From Pinus tabuliformis (taxonomy: Eukaryota; Streptophyta; Pinopsida; Pinales; Pinaceae): a DNA stretch of 64,000 nt. The notes below the pieces were generated by a model. It saw only the letters and a program-made list of their open reading frames with translations, did not search any database and was not told where the DNA came from. Position 1 is the first letter of the stretch. Each line of letters begins with the position of its first letter. A program made the position numbers and the translations under genes. Below, in pieces: positions 11,300 to 24,380 of the stretch. The stretch covers positions 709,207,584-709,271,583 of the forward strand of contig CM062810.1 in assembly GCA_031772625.1 (NCBI GenBank), written 5' to 3'.

Positions 11300-12660
11300 A
11301 TCTTGTGTCCATTCTCTCGAGCCTACTCCAGTTTTGGCTACTCATCATCATCATTGTCACTCTCGGAATACACCTCAATATAGTGGCCCTTGCTGACCTT
11401 GTCTTTCCCCACACATTCTTACCTAGGTTCCCAAGGCTTCTGATAACCAAAACACAACTTCTTCTTCCTTAACTCCTTTTGATTCTCCTCATCTATCTTT
11501 AGTTTCCCGGTCCATGCCTTTTGAAGAGGCTTAACCTCTCTACTTTTCTGAGGAAAAGGGGGTTTAAGAGGTAATTTTCTCTTAGGAACAACATCCTGCA
11601 TGTCCCTACCTTTGTTAACTGCATCACGAAGAGTGGTAGCTTGATAACCTTAAACCCAATCACGAAGAGGCTTAGACAATCCCTCCATGAATAGCATCAC
11701 CAATCTAGGATTTGAAATGTATGTGATCATAATCTATAGTCTCTAAAACTATGAAATTTATGCCTTTGGACTACTTGTCTGCTTGAGCTGGGCCAACTCC
11801 CAGAAGTGAAGCTCTAGAGCTTTCCTATCAAATCACTCTACGAACCTTTGAGTAAAATTAGTGTATGAGGTGATGTAAGCATGACCCATGGTCACTAACC
11901 CATGATACCACCACTCATGGTCATTCCCATCCAAATGTAATGTCACCAACTTAATGGCTTTGATATTGGTCATCTAATGTAAATGAAGGTAAGTGTCCAA
12001 CTTTTGGACCCACGATTTGGTTGAGAACTTCGATGACCCATCAAAATAAATAATTGTCACATTTCCTAATGTTTTCTGTAGCTTATGATTTTGCCTCAAA
12101 GCCTTCTGAGTTTCCTTGGGCTTGATTTTTATTTAGACGTGGTAGAAGTCAATGAAACACATAGTAGTTTGGAACTCACATCCCAATTCTTTGTACTCCA
12201 AATAATCTGCATAAGGGATCCCCTGACTCATCTGCTTTGTTTGGTCTTCTATTGTCTCATGTATGAACAAAGGTATGTTGGGTCTAGGTTCTTTTTATCT
12301 ATGAGTGTGAATGTCTCTGCATGGTGGTACAATCATGGTTTCCCTCTACACTATTAGACTCCTCTCCATTAACAATATCCTTCTCGGTGGAATTCCCTTT
12401 GTTTGCTATCCTTCTCATTAGATCCACCATCTCCTTTTGGCCCTTAGCCAAATCATTCAATGCACTCAGAAAATTGTTGAATGCTTGTGTTTCCTTATCC
12501 CCCATGCATGGATCTTCCTTTTCAGGTGTCTCGTCTACCCCTTTTCCTCTTCTATGGGCTTCTTCTTCCTCCCTTCTCTTCTCTAGATATTCTTTTTCTT
12601 CCCAAATGGGAGTGGGTTCTCTGACTTGAAATCTCCTTCTGTATGTTACTCCACTGAAAC
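11300..12660 (-). pseudogene. G1 gypsy gag (decayed)
   Basis: This is the gag region between primer binding site and protease. The N-terminal part, read on the - strand around 12299-12640, is charged and helical (EEKEYLEKRREEEEAHRR, then LSALNDLAKGQKEMVDLMRR). The middle is interrupted by several stops. The C-terminal part at 11419-11601 is basic and Pro-rich and ends in KKLCFGYQKPWEPR, a degenerate nucleocapsid zinc knuckle in which the second Cys is a Tyr. No single intact reading frame remains, and the start codon is not certain. Confidence 0.65.
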
Positions 12661-12727
12661 TATTTTCTTATGAACCCATGAAACCACTAATAATTTTCCC
12701 TTAGACTCCACAGTTGTCCAAGCACAT

Positions 12728-12739
12728 GCTTTGATACCA
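12728..12739 (-). other. Primer binding site, G1
   Basis: On the - strand this reads TGGTATCAAAGC, one base from the initiator tRNA-Met-type primer site. It is separated by one base from the LTR terminus at 12741. It places the 5' LTR at higher coordinates and gag-pol at lower ones. Confidence 0.85.
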
Positions 12740-12740
12740 C

Positions 12741-14197
12741 TGTAAGATACCCTCCCTATATATATTAAAATTTTCCTCTAAACTATTTGAGTTTTGACTG
12801 AGTTTTTAGTGATACATTTACTCAAAAATTTTGGAGACTTATAGCTATAGGTTTCTTCTTGAATTTGTTTAAATGGACAGCCATCACATCAACTAGATAC
12901 ACATGGAAAGTGATTCAATCTAGCAATATATCTTTTAATTATAATATGTATATAAATGTGTACAAACAACAATTACATCAATAGTTTGTGTTAACTCTCT
13001 CTCTCTCTCTCTCAAGTACAAGGAGCCATCTTACTTCATTATGCACAAAACATGTCCCAAAACAATGATAAGTCCATCTACAAGCTAATAGGAGGTACGT
13101 TCCCTTCACAAGCTTCCTTATTTACCATGCATAGGAGAAACCTAGTCTTCTTTGTTGAAGAACTTGTCCCTTTCACTTGGCGTGGCCAAAAAAACCAAAT
13201 CGAGCCACTTTAGGTTCAAAAATTAGCCCAAAATATTCACAAACTCAGCTCCAATAAAAATACCAAACTCATTCACCAACCCATGAATAAATCAACCCTT
13301 AGAGATAGATATACACAACCCATAATCCTTGATAAAACAACTTAGCCAACAAGTAGAAATTTTTCCTTCTGAAGGAGTCAATGCAACCTTTATACAATGA
13401 GAGTTTTGACCCTTTAAGAAACTTGAAAACTTGTACAAAGTTTCAACAAACTCGACCTTAAGCTAATAAATTCGACCTCATCTTAGTTCAGAACTTCGAC
13501 CCTTCACAACAAAGTAACTTGGTCCCTTTCAATGATGTACATTAGCAAACTATGAAGGAAATAAACCAACAATATGAATGTAGAGAAACTCAACCTCAAA
13601 ATTTACCCCTAAGCTCAACAACTCGTCCCACGAGAACGATTTAGGAGCTCAACCTCAAAATATATGAAAAAATCAATGTTAGATGATAAAACCAACTAAT
13701 AATACCCTTTACCTCCATTATCTTTATCAAATATTCTTCTCCTTGGTAGCAAGGTTGCGAAATCTAAGTGATTCCTCTCTCTAAACCAACTAGGGTGCAT
13801 CATTTCAACACTGAAACTAGAAATGGTAACTAGGGTTTCTCAAACCCTAAGATCTTTTTCCAAAAACTCTCAAAAAATCACTTTTTATCAAATGACAAGT
13901 GATAAGATGAGGAGATACTCCTCAATTTTTCCCTTTTATAATTTAGTGTTCAGTTTTGTTGTTATTTTACCTTTTTAATTTTTATAAAGTCACTTTAGGA
14001 ACTTTTTACTTTATAAAATGAAAGTGACATTTCATTCGCCTAGGGTATGTCCCTTTTTTCACCCCTTAAGAAGTTATAATTTTTCTCCTAGGAGAATCAT
14101 GTTCTCTTTTCAAAATTCCCCCCACCTTAGCCTACAGGAACTTTATTAGGCTAGCGGAACCCCGTCTTATTTCTCCTAAGTGGTTGGCGACATTACA
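12741..14197 (-). repeat. G1 5' LTR
   Basis: On the - strand the LTR opens TGTAATGTCGCC at 14197 and closes ATCTTACA at 12741, 1457 bp with TGTAA/TTACA inverted ends. It is followed at once by a primer binding site. It carries a (CT)n tract near 12996-13012. The 3' LTR is not in the window, so boundaries rest on the termini and the adjacent primer site rather than on LTR-LTR comparison. Confidence 0.75.
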
Positions 14198-16034
14198 ATG
14201 TTCATGATTTGGGCTTGATACCAGTTATCTTAATTTCTTGATACCTTTTTTTGAAAAATAACTCACGACAAATTAAATAACCATATCCACTTGAGAATAC
14301 CATGTCTATAGTTTGGGTTGTGTCATTATACTATTAATTATCTTAATATCTTGTTTACTTCTCTTGAAAAATAAACCACAATGAAATAAAGGACTTTACT
14401 CTCAACCATTTTCTCATCAGTTACGGTTTATTATCCCAATTTCTTGATTGATTTTTCAAGTTATCTTAATTTATTATTTTATTCTCTTGAAAAATAACCC
14501 TTTCAAGAACCGACAACAAAGTAAATAGTTGAGAGTTGAGTTAACTAACCAAATCATACATAAATATTTGGTTAAAAACAAATACCACAAATTAAGATAC
14601 ATACATACATACATACATACATACATACATACACACATACATAATATTTTGTACATGGAGAGAGATAGATACATACATAAATATATTAAAAGTAACTGAG
14701 AGATTTGTATTGACAAAAAAAGGCCATAGAAATAAGCTAAATACAACCATATATGTTCTAGGGATGTCTAAAAATGATTACTCATGGATTTGAAAAGAAA
14801 TTTTGAGCTTTGTATTTTCCAAATGATACTTATGTTCATAGAAACTTTATCCCGATAGTTTTGACATGAGTAAATTTTTACAAATTGATGACACAATAAA
14901 AGATAAAAAAATTACATGATTAAGTTGGATTACATGCTTGGCTTCTTTTCACAATTGACTATGCTATTGAAGGGTATATTTTATTTTTTTATGGTTATCA
15001 TCCAAGCTTTATTTGTCTTCAATGAGGTCCTTGCTAGTCCTACTTTTCTCGATTTATCTTGATCTATGGGTGCTAATTGTTCTTGTATCTCATTGCTTCA
15101 ACTTGATCAACTCAACTCGCCTTAAGGGGTTTTTAATCTTAAATCAAATACAAGTAAAAAATTAGGTTCCTCTTCCACTACACCTTTTTGTGTCATTTCT
15201 TGTTGAGAATGACAACCTTATTTTGAAGGATTATCCCTAATTTGCTTTGAATACACTAATATGTTTGTAGCTTCCTGTGTATCCAATTTTGGTTCTTCCA
15301 TGGGAGGATCTAATTCAAGTGGAACTTCCTCAATAATAAATTGATGTTATTCCTTGCCTCCAACCCACTAGGTTGGTTTTCTCTAATTCTTCTTAATTTT
15401 ATTTTGTTATTTTGGACAATTTGCTACTAAATGCCCTATTTCAATGCAAGATATACAATGGAAAGAAACATGTTCATAATAAAGATTTTGCATCTAGGAC
15501 TATTTTTCGCCTTTCAAAATTATTTATGTGAGAAACTATTTTATAGAATCCATTTCCACATATATGCAAGCATATGTAATGATGATTTTTTTATTTGTTC
15601 CAAAACTTTTGCAATGGTATCTTCCAAGGGCTTGAATGGATTCAAAACCCCAAAAATTGAAAGGCAGGTTTGGAAGTCTATCTTAAACAAGAGCCAAGGA
15701 AAGGGATCCTATCAATGGGTTGAAGGAAGGAGTCCAAGGTTTCATACATAATCTAGAATTTCCCCAAAACCAAGGTCCAAAGTTTAAAATCAAATCTCTA
15801 TCTTCAACAAGATAAAACTCAATAATGAAGAATCCCTTTGCACAAGGGTACATAAAAGCTTCCTCTTTTAACTAAGGTTTCCAAGAGTTCAAACTCCATA
15901 TTTTAAGACATACTAAATGAGGCTTAAGACCGTTGAAATGATAAACAAGACCATTGTTATGGTAGAATTTTGCTTGGACTACACCATATTTCACCATGGA
16001 ATAGTTATGGTCGAGGCCTCCTAAACTAGAAGAC
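14198..16034. other. Unassigned region between G1 LTR and R right copy
   Basis: No gene is supported. Between 14200 and 14520 a motif like TTATCTTAATTTCTTGAT, followed some 20 bases later by TTGAAAAATAACC, recurs in degenerate copies. The 106-codon open stretch at 15431-15751 (Phe/Ile-rich, ending in GKGSYQWVEGRSPR) matches nothing I recognise, and its composition is that of AT-rich non-coding DNA. Confidence 0.4.
14599..14643. repeat. (ACAT)n microsatellite
   Basis: About ten ACAT units with a late ACAC interruption, seen directly in the sequence. It causes a long spurious Tyr/Met/Cys open frame on the - strand. Confidence 0.95.
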
Positions 16035-18076
16035 TGTAACAACCTGGTGAAAATTCCATATAATGAAAGTAAATAAAGGAAAACAAGACCACGGGTAAGG
16101 GTCACATATTCCAAGATGAATGTTGGGCAACGATATCTTAGTGGGCATCCCTATATGTGTGTTTTGGCTAAGGAAAATTGGCAAAGGCTAAGGTTAAGGC
16201 ATTAAAAGGAAAGAAGACATTTTTGGCACACTTATTTATGAAAATAAAGAAAATTAGGAGAAAAGTAAGGTGAAAATTCACTGGTTGCATGTGAGGAGGA
16301 AATTTAAGGAAAATAATGGAAAATGAAGAAATTAGAGGTCTCATTGATAAAAAGGCTTCTGAGGATGAGTTGGAAAACTCTTGGCTCAAGCTTGATTAGT
16401 TCAGTTTTGGAGCTCTCTCATTATTCTCTCTCTCTCTCTCTCACTCTTGGACACTTAGATTTTTCTGGGAGCACTTTGGCATTGGATCAAGGAAGGAAAA
16501 GCAAGAAAAGGGAAAGGAAGGAAAGAAAGGATCAAGGAATGAGAATGAAGATCAAGTAGCTTTAGTAGGAATACTTGCAGATAACCTTTTGCATGTGTGA
16601 TTTCCTATCTGATTTGAACATGTATGGATTTGCATGTTGGTGTATGATTCTCTTGTTGTGAGTGGCATGATTTTGTCTGGTTATGACAATGGTTTTCAGC
16701 CTAGACTTGCCTTTTTCCAAATTCCATGGTGTTGGGATGTTTATTTCAATTTTGAGCTTTGGTTTTCTCGATGGATTTTGGAATCCGAGGCAGAGGTGGT
16801 CTCAAGTTTCATTCCCAAAGTCCTAGTAATCCCTTGACCGGTTTTCGTAGGACACACGGTAAATCTTGAGGGAGGAGTCTCGGTTTAGGGCCCAGTGATC
16901 TAGGTTTGGATTGTGGTAAATCTTGAGAGACTAGTCTTGGTTTAGGGCCTAGTGATCCAGGTTTGGATTGCGGTAAAGCTTGAAAGACAAGGAGACAGAA
17001 AATTCCTCAAGGATAGTGATGGATTTCGTATGGAATTCAAAGTTTGGTTCGGTTGTGATCGGAGCACCGATTTTGGTGTGATCACAGTTTCATGAGGGTG
17101 GAGGTGGCTTAACCTATGGATTCCCTTGGTTTTTTTTGGATTAGTAGTTCTATGAGATCCCACATTCATGCTTGGAATATGGCACGGGGGTGACTGGCTA
17201 AAAGAAATATTTGGTTTAGCCATCTCTACAGTTGAGTGGTACGTGGAAGTCTCGAACCTGGTCAGATTTTCCTATGATTAATGAAAGCTAAGTCCTCTTA
17301 CTTTTTCACTTGTTTATATGTGGATTTGATGGCTATCATATCTATGATATTTACATGGTTTAATCCTGGTTATAAGCATGGTTATATGATCGGTTCATGT
17401 CATGGTCATCTCATGTTTTACTTGTAAATGAATGGACAATGTATCTATGACCTAATGGATGGAATCACAGTTATATTGATAAGGAAACAATTCTTCATGG
17501 AGAATATCAAATAAGTATGAGACCCCTATGCTTAGATCTATTATTTACACCTGTAGGTTGCATATTTACTAAGTGTTTGAAAAAATGTCTGTCATGGTTA
17601 GGCTTGGTTAGTTCAAGCCCTTGATCAAGTTTTGTGTTAGAGGATTTTCTTTGGTGTCATCTATTGTATTGGAAAGTCTCATCAAATTCTAAGCATTGGT
17701 TTGGAGACTAGTCCTGAAAATGTGGCTTAAATATTGCAATCTTTGGCACCGAACTGGCTGAAAAAGATTGTAGTATCTCCCTTGTAGGAATTGTGGGAGC
17801 GACTATTGGGTTCCAATGGCATGCATGCCTTGTCATGGGAGTGAATTTGGGTTTAATTAATTGAAATGATAGGTTAAATCAGGGGTTGGGAACCTGGAGT
17901 GGTGGATTATCTCTTGGGGTTCCTGAAGCACCTAAGGGAGGTCTATAAGGTCTCGTTTTGTTGACTCCATTCCATTAAGGTTACCTAGGATGTGTAGTCT
18001 TATCATAGTGGCCGCTCATCGCATGTTTACCTTGGATGGTCAGTTACTTGGGTATATGTGGGAGGAGGGTGTTACC
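16035..18076 (+). repeat. R element LTR, right copy
   Basis: The LTR opens TGTAACAACCTGG and closes GGTGTTACC, about 2.04 kb, followed by GAG and a primer binding site. It is the inverted counterpart of 6727-8748, with which it shares the CT-rich tract, the CACTCTTGGACACTTAGA segment and the distal GGGAGGAGGGTGTTA end. As its orientation is opposite to the left copy and both lead into their own interior, the two are separate insertions (or an inverted duplication), not the two LTRs of one element. Confidence 0.85.
16859..16985 (+). repeat. 57-bp tandem repeats in R LTR
   Basis: The unit opens GGTAAATCTTGAG and ends GGTTTGGATTG, with starts at about 16859, 16916 and 16973 (the third partial). 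It corresponds to the five-unit array in the left R LTR. Confidence 0.75.
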
Positions 18077-18079
18077 GAG

Positions 18080-18091
18080 TGGTATCAGAGC
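18080..18091 (+). other. Primer binding site, R right copy
   Basis: This reads TGGTATCAGAGC, an exact match to the plant initiator tRNA-Met primer site, three bases after the LTR. A degraded second version (TGGTATTAGAAC) follows at about 18131 inside an imperfect ~50-bp duplication. Confidence 0.9.
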
Positions 18092-20396
18092 GGGTTGTGC
18101 TCTCTTTGGGTCATATCTAATACCGCAGAGTGGTATTAGAACATGGTTGCACTCTTCTTGGGTGAATGTATTGGTCATGCATGCATGTCAGTTGCATGTG
18201 TGTCTCTTACACTTGCATTCCATGTGCTTGTTGCATTGCATCATGTTGATCATGATTGTAGTAAGGTTGTCAGGAGGAACTTGATGTTGATTTTGTGGGA
18301 TGCATCGTTAGGAGTATATGAATGGGTACATGATTATATGCAACTTGATTACATCCTTGTATGTTAGGTTGCATTCTTGAATGTTTGATTACATGTATCA
18401 GTCTTGTAGGTTGGTTACAAGAATTGATCGCTTATGCTCGACTAAATGCGTTCATGCGTATGTGTAGTTGATTAGGCATTGCTTATGCATGTTGATGGTT
18501 GCATACGGAAATGCGTACAATGGAGTAATTGTTTTTTTCATGCATGAGATCAAGGTTTGTGAAGTTGATATGGTCATGCATTGATGACTGGACTCTAGTT
18601 AGAATGATGTGAATATGGTTTGGTACTCATGTGTTATATGTCTATATGCAATCGTTATGCATGTATGATCTTGGTTATAGTTATGCATGAATAGTAGGTC
18701 AGAGAGACCTTGTGAAGTCATGGTGTGCAATTTAGGTCATCAGGGTGAAATTGGTATGTTATGATGCTAATGTGTTGGTTGAGATAGAGCAGGAGATGCA
18801 GGTCATCATAATAAGGTTGCAACATTGGACTTTGGGGTAAGAGCAGATCGTCATACATGCATTGTATTTTGACATGCAAGTGTGTAAGTTAAGGATTATT
18901 AGATGCATTAGGTTTATGTGCATGCATTTTGATGTTATAATTATATTCATGATAAATGTTACTTGATTAGTGTAGTTATATGCACATGTGTCAGATAGTC
19001 AAGAATGGTAGTAACCTGTAGTTGTATGCATTACTATTGTTGTTTTATATTAGATAACCTGATGATTATGTTATATGATTTTTATGAGCATGACATATAG
19101 CTTATTGTTTTTATATGCTATTAACTTGATGATTAGGGCTATTACATTAAGATATTGACGTTATATGTATCATACTAAATTGGATTGGCCTATGCATATG
19201 GTTATGGTTACGATATCTAGGTATGAGTCTGCATATTTGTGATATGGTGGTGTAATAATTTAGATTGACTTTGCATATGTGTGAATGATAATCGTGTATG
19301 AGTTATGTTATAAACATGCTAGCTAGTGACTATTTGGATATCATGATCTTATTTATGTTTGGGTTAATATATTGAGAAGATATATCATACTAATATGGAT
19401 TGATTGTGAAGAAAATATTGCATCCCCTGAGATACATTAAGGTATGAGTTTTCTTACATGATATACTTGGTGCTTGACCGTTTGATTCTATCGTCTATTG
19501 GGTGTTTGAGTGTTTGATGTTTATTACGTCATCTAGTTGATTTATTAACATGGAATGTTGGAAGTTGGTTGAATGTTTGATAAATTGCATACTATGAGTA
19601 TGTGTTCAAATGGTTTTGTTTTAAGATGATTGTACTATTACATATATGTTAAGATAGTTAATATGTACTTGAGTATAGTAGGTGATAGTTGTAGCATTGT
19701 GTATAAGGACTATGAGTTGACTATGGATTATGACATGATCGTTAGTCTTGGTAAAGTTTGATTTCAAATTGTTAAATATGATTGTTTTGATCATTAGAAC
19801 GTGAGACTGACATGTGTGAGAAAGTTGCATGGAAACATGCTTGTTATTAGCATGACAAGGTAACAATTGATGTGCTTATATAACTAATAGTTGGGTGATG
19901 TGACGGTACTAGTAAACCTCAATTGCAACCAAGTAAAAAGGTCAAAGGAAGGAATTGGGCAAGAATTCCTTTGGATATGTTTGGAAACCATAATTCCAAA
20001 CAAATGAGTGCTTTGCCTACAAGAAGTCTTCTTAACCTTGATTTTTTTTGACATTATGTGGATATGTGCTAGATTCATGAACATGTACTTGAAAAGTGTA
20101 TTAGTTGGTCTCTAATTATAGGTAGATCTGTCAAGGGGATTGCAGTCCCTTGAGGGATGGCATGGATGTGCTCAGTTGCAAGCAACATGCTTGGCACAAC
20201 AAGGTAAGGTGAATGGTGTATTGTTATGTTTAGTTATGCACTGATATTAGGTGTTTATGGCAAGAGAGATTTCCATGAATCTTGAAGAAAGATCAGGTTG
20301 AGCTTTCCTTGGGAACCATGGGGATTGAGTCATGGTGTCTATGGTTAGTCTTGTGCTTTTGGTATTTTGCGATTGTTGTGTTTGATTTACGATTTT

Positions 20397-20435
<39 letters not shown>

Positions 20436-20925
20436 TTGTGTCTGGTGCATAAATATGCCACTTTATTGCGGTGTCGTGTTATTATTGGTTTTCATGGTTT
20501 TATTCTTGGTATTGAATTTTTGTTTTGAGTCTTGGGAATTATTTGGGAAAGAGGAAAGTTAATGGATCTTGGGGAGAGTTGTGTGGTACCCAATAGGTAA
20601 TGTAAGAATCAAATGAAGCTCTATGCTTGAGTAAGTGCAGTGGAAGGTAAGACTATGATAGTCAGTTGGACTGGTTGGGTCCATTATGGTAAATGGACAG
20701 TGGCAACACAAACATGAGAAAGGTAACCAAAAAATGTAAAGTAAATGGATCTGAGGTGTTGGATGCCTTGGCTATGTTGGTAACCGTTGTTCTCAATGTC
20801 ATGCATCTTGTACATGAATAAAGGAAGTTCTCTTAACCTTAACCTTGATTTCTGGTAATTATGTTATGATCATGATTATGCTGATGTTTATATATATATA
20901 TACATGTAAGTGTGTATCTATGTGT
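18092..20925 (+). mobile_element. R element, right copy: internal non-coding region
   Basis: This AT-rich sequence with many GCATG, TATGG and GTTATG words aligns, in inverted orientation, with 3861-6726. No gag, protease or polymerase motif is seen in any frame. The region probably represents a very long leader or the interior of a large non-autonomous derivative. Homology to the left copy stops near 20925, around a GTGCAG/GTAATCC junction. Confidence 0.7.
20402..20436. repeat. (ATT)n microsatellite
   Basis: About eleven ATT units lie inside the R interior, seen directly. The corresponding place in the left R copy lacks this expansion. Confidence 0.95.
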
Positions 20926-23900
20926 TGTGCAGGTAATCCTTTATGCAAAAAGAAACAATCCCTCTAGTCCTATGGGAGGATCTAGCAACAAAGTAGACAA
21001 ATATGTGCAAACTTTCCTAGTTTATACCAGAAAATACAAAGGAGGATAGATAACCTACCTCACTTTGATGCTAACACCTGTTGATGTCGTCCTCGATATT
21101 CTCACTTCCAAGTTCAATCCTCTCTACGTCGTTGTGGATGAATAACTATAAGGAAGATCAAACAGAGATGACAAAATCATACATAGCATAATTCATTCTA
21201 ACATAAACTATGTGACAAATCAAGGAATATCACACTAAATCAGTAATGATTTACACACTTATGGAAAGTAAACACATAATGTATTATTAATAGAAAGTAA
21301 GGGAAGCATACAACCACTTAAGCCTTGATGTTGGAAGCCTCCTTTGGATGAGTTTCCAAGTCCTAGCCAAGACCTTAAAGCACTCCTTTTTCCTTAGCAA
21401 AATGGGAAGCATTTAGGCATAGTGTCAACATAAGAAGGCAACCAGGCAATAACCAACTAGTTGTGGATAGTAGGGATCTCATTTATAGGGAAGAATAAGG
21501 GGTTAAGGATCCATAAAATGAGGGAGAGGTTCCACAACTCAAGGGAAATATCCATGAAAGTAGGATCAAGGACCAAGAATGGGAGATCTTGCTCTAATCC
21601 TTATTCACCTGTAACCAACTCGTCGTTCTTGAGACTTATAGTAAGAGAAGCTTCTCCTCGAATTTAGAAAAAACTGCCTCAAGAGGTTCAACGCGGGTTT
21701 TTCTTATAAAAGTTGCGCTGGAAAAACTAGGTCAGAATAGTGCAACAAGTTACATGTTCGGGCCTCTAGTGGTGCAAAATGCGTTGATCTTGAAAACTAG
21801 GTTTTTAGGCAAGTTTCTTCAGAAGTCTTTCAAGGAAACCTTTCTTATGTTCTTCAGGCATGATTTTGTAAATGTTTCATGGTGAATACACTGACAAATT
21901 TCTTCATTTTGACACTTCAAGATATGGGATGGGAAGTGTGACAAAATACTGTGTAACAAATGCCCCCTAAAGCATGAAGGCAGAACGAGAAGTGATGGGT
22001 GAAATTCTTTACAAGTCAAGGCAAGGACCCAGAGAAACACCGTCAGGAGACCTACAAATCAAGCATGATACAATATATCTGACATCTCTTATGTAAGTAT
22101 GCCTAGTAATACATCTCTAAATAGACATCTGACAATACATGAATCCACGGCATGGACATAGCCATTCGAATAGAAGGGATCATGTATATGGATCCATGGC
22201 ATGGACGCAACCATTCGAATAGAAGGGATCATATGTATGGAGCCACGATATGGACACAACCATCCATATAGAAGGAATCATGTGTACAATCATGAATAGC
22301 CAATAACTCCACACAACCTGGATTTATTAGATGAAACCCAGGGTCTTCATCTTTGTCTCGATACAATCAAAGTATGAATTCCACCATGTTAATAGATGTG
22401 TCGGAGTCGAACATGGCAGAAAACCACTTAATTACTAGTAAATGATGGAAACCATTAATGGGCATGAGAGAAACCACCAATAATGATAATGGATCTCAAG
22501 GTACAATAGCACAATCCACGAGTGTGAACAAGGAAGCTGAAGCCGAACACTCACAGAATCATTCGATCGAAGGCTAATGATGTGAAACTGTCATCGAATG
22601 AAAAGAACCCACCATTAAGGCATGCAAGTTCCAAGGTACTGAAAGGGAGTTTCTAGACCATCTTCCTGGATAATGAGTTGGTGTTGACAGGAAGTGATCC
22701 GTCGAAGGAGGGCCATAATGGTTCCCACATCATCGACATGAAACATAGGATTTAGCAGAGTTGGTAAGAGTGATTCAGGATTATGGAAGAAAAGTCAAAC
22801 ATGGTATAAGTAGTTTGAATTTCATATGGGGATTCTCTTGAACATATTAGGGACATGAATCCATAATTTTGCAACAATTGACACACCATAGGATTAGAGG
22901 TCATGGTGACAACATGATATAATCAGATGAGAGGCAAATGGATTTCCCAAAACGTAGGAAGGAAAGTGAAGAAGTGAGGATAACCCAAACTCGACATGAA
23001 TGATAGATAAGTGTCATGTTCAAGAGCGACATGGTGCCTTTATACAAAATACTGGCATGTTTACTTCCCTTTTTCCCACAACTTCTAGTGAGTACCTCAT
23101 TATTTTTTTATCTAAAGCTTGAAGGGGATAGCATATGCTTGTCGTATAAATTAATCCTTCAGATGAAACCATCCTAGTATTTTTAATGAGCCCTAGGAAG
23201 GCGTAGCTTGGCCTCATCATGGTGACAAGTCCTTCATCGTTTCAGTTTTACGAGTCCGATGAAGGGGTAACTTGGCATATTTATCATGTTTAGAGATTTT
23301 GAAAAAGAGGCAAAAAGGAAACTCCAGAGGTCCCTTTTCGTAGATATTATCTTGAACCCATAAAGGTAGAAAACAATATTCAAGAGAACCTCTTAGCCAC
23401 GTGTGACTAAGGTATTCCTTTTTCGTACATTATTCTATCTCAGTTCGGAAAAGGGTTAAACTTATACTGAGTAGATGTCATTTCATTTACTTTAACGATT
23501 TCGAAACAACAAGTACTCGACAATATTTTCATATTTCGAGAGACAGAAAAGAGATGAAAGATGACTCCAAGGGGGTTTCCTTTTGGTTTGCTTTTGTCGA
23601 GTCCAAGAAAGAGATAAAATAAAACTTTATATTTCAGTCAAAATTGATTACCGTCACCGATTAGCCATAATCTATCACTGCACATGTGAACAAACGTTAC
23701 CTGGTTCGAGAAAAATATTAAAATATATGTAAAATATGCCCTAAATGATAAAAATTCTTTAAAAAACTTATGTAAACTCAAAAAGTAAAAGCAAATTTAC
23801 CATTTACCATTTTGCAATTTGGAGAGCACATTTTACCTCAAATCTCCCTGCTCTTCAGGTGAGGAGTGCGACCGATCCAAGGCACCGTTCGACGAACTGT

Positions 23901-24380
23901 TTGTTGCAGGTAAGAGATTTGTCCTTCCTCTACATTTTAACAATATTTTTAAGTGATTTCATCCATAGGATAGGTAGTGAGGGAGGTTCGAAATTTTTTT
24001 ATGTCGAGGGCGATCAACGTGGGTTTTACCCATCAGACCCACTTTACTCTCCTTGAGCTCAATGGTGCCATTGTGCTAGAAGCACGAAAAAAATTACATA
24101 CAGACGTGCTGGTGCCGTGAGACAAAATTTTTCAAGAGATCTTCAAAATTACTGACTGTTTTGAAATTTTTTGTCTGTAGCAGCTAATAAAAACTTTGTT
24201 TATTGATGTTTCATAGGTTATTTATTGGAGAAAATGGCTATTGAGTGGAAGGAAAGAGGTCATGAACCAGAAGACCATCAAAAAACACAAGATATAAATT
24301 AAATAAGGGATATTTGAGCATGTGGATTTCTCAAATTATTTTGTATCCTTGGGATCAGAACCCAGATGGAATTACTGTAA
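20926..24380. other. Unassigned region upstream of the split ORF
   Basis: I recognise no gene here. The part 20926-21700 is moderately AT-rich with no long frame. The part 21700-23860 has LTR-like or leader-like composition and includes a short tandem repeat. From 23859 to 24060 there are short open stretches (ending GFYPSDPLYSP) that could be earlier exons of the retroelement ORF at 24381, but I cannot prove splicing from sequence alone. Confidence 0.35.
22137..22290. repeat. Three ~49-bp tandem repeats
   Basis: The unit contains CATGGACACAACCATTCGAA then TAGAAGGGATCATG, repeated about three times with a 49-50-bp spacing (anchors near 22151, 22200 and 22249) and rising divergence in the last copy. 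Confidence 0.8.

Noticed and set aside
14474-14746. Hydrophobic 90-aa ORF on the - strand
   Set aside because: Produced by the (ACAT)n microsatellite and flanking AT-rich sequence.
15431-15751. Possible 106-aa gene
   Set aside because: It is Phe/Ile-rich in AT-rich DNA, with no motif, no neighbours and no start context; I do not support it as coding.
3861-20925. The two R LTRs as the two LTRs of a single 12-kb element around G1
   Set aside because: They are in opposite orientation, and each is followed by its own primer site and interior, so they cannot be the LTR pair of one element.
22137-22290. CRISPR-like array
   Set aside because: Contiguous ~49-bp tandem repeats without unique spacers, in plant-type DNA.
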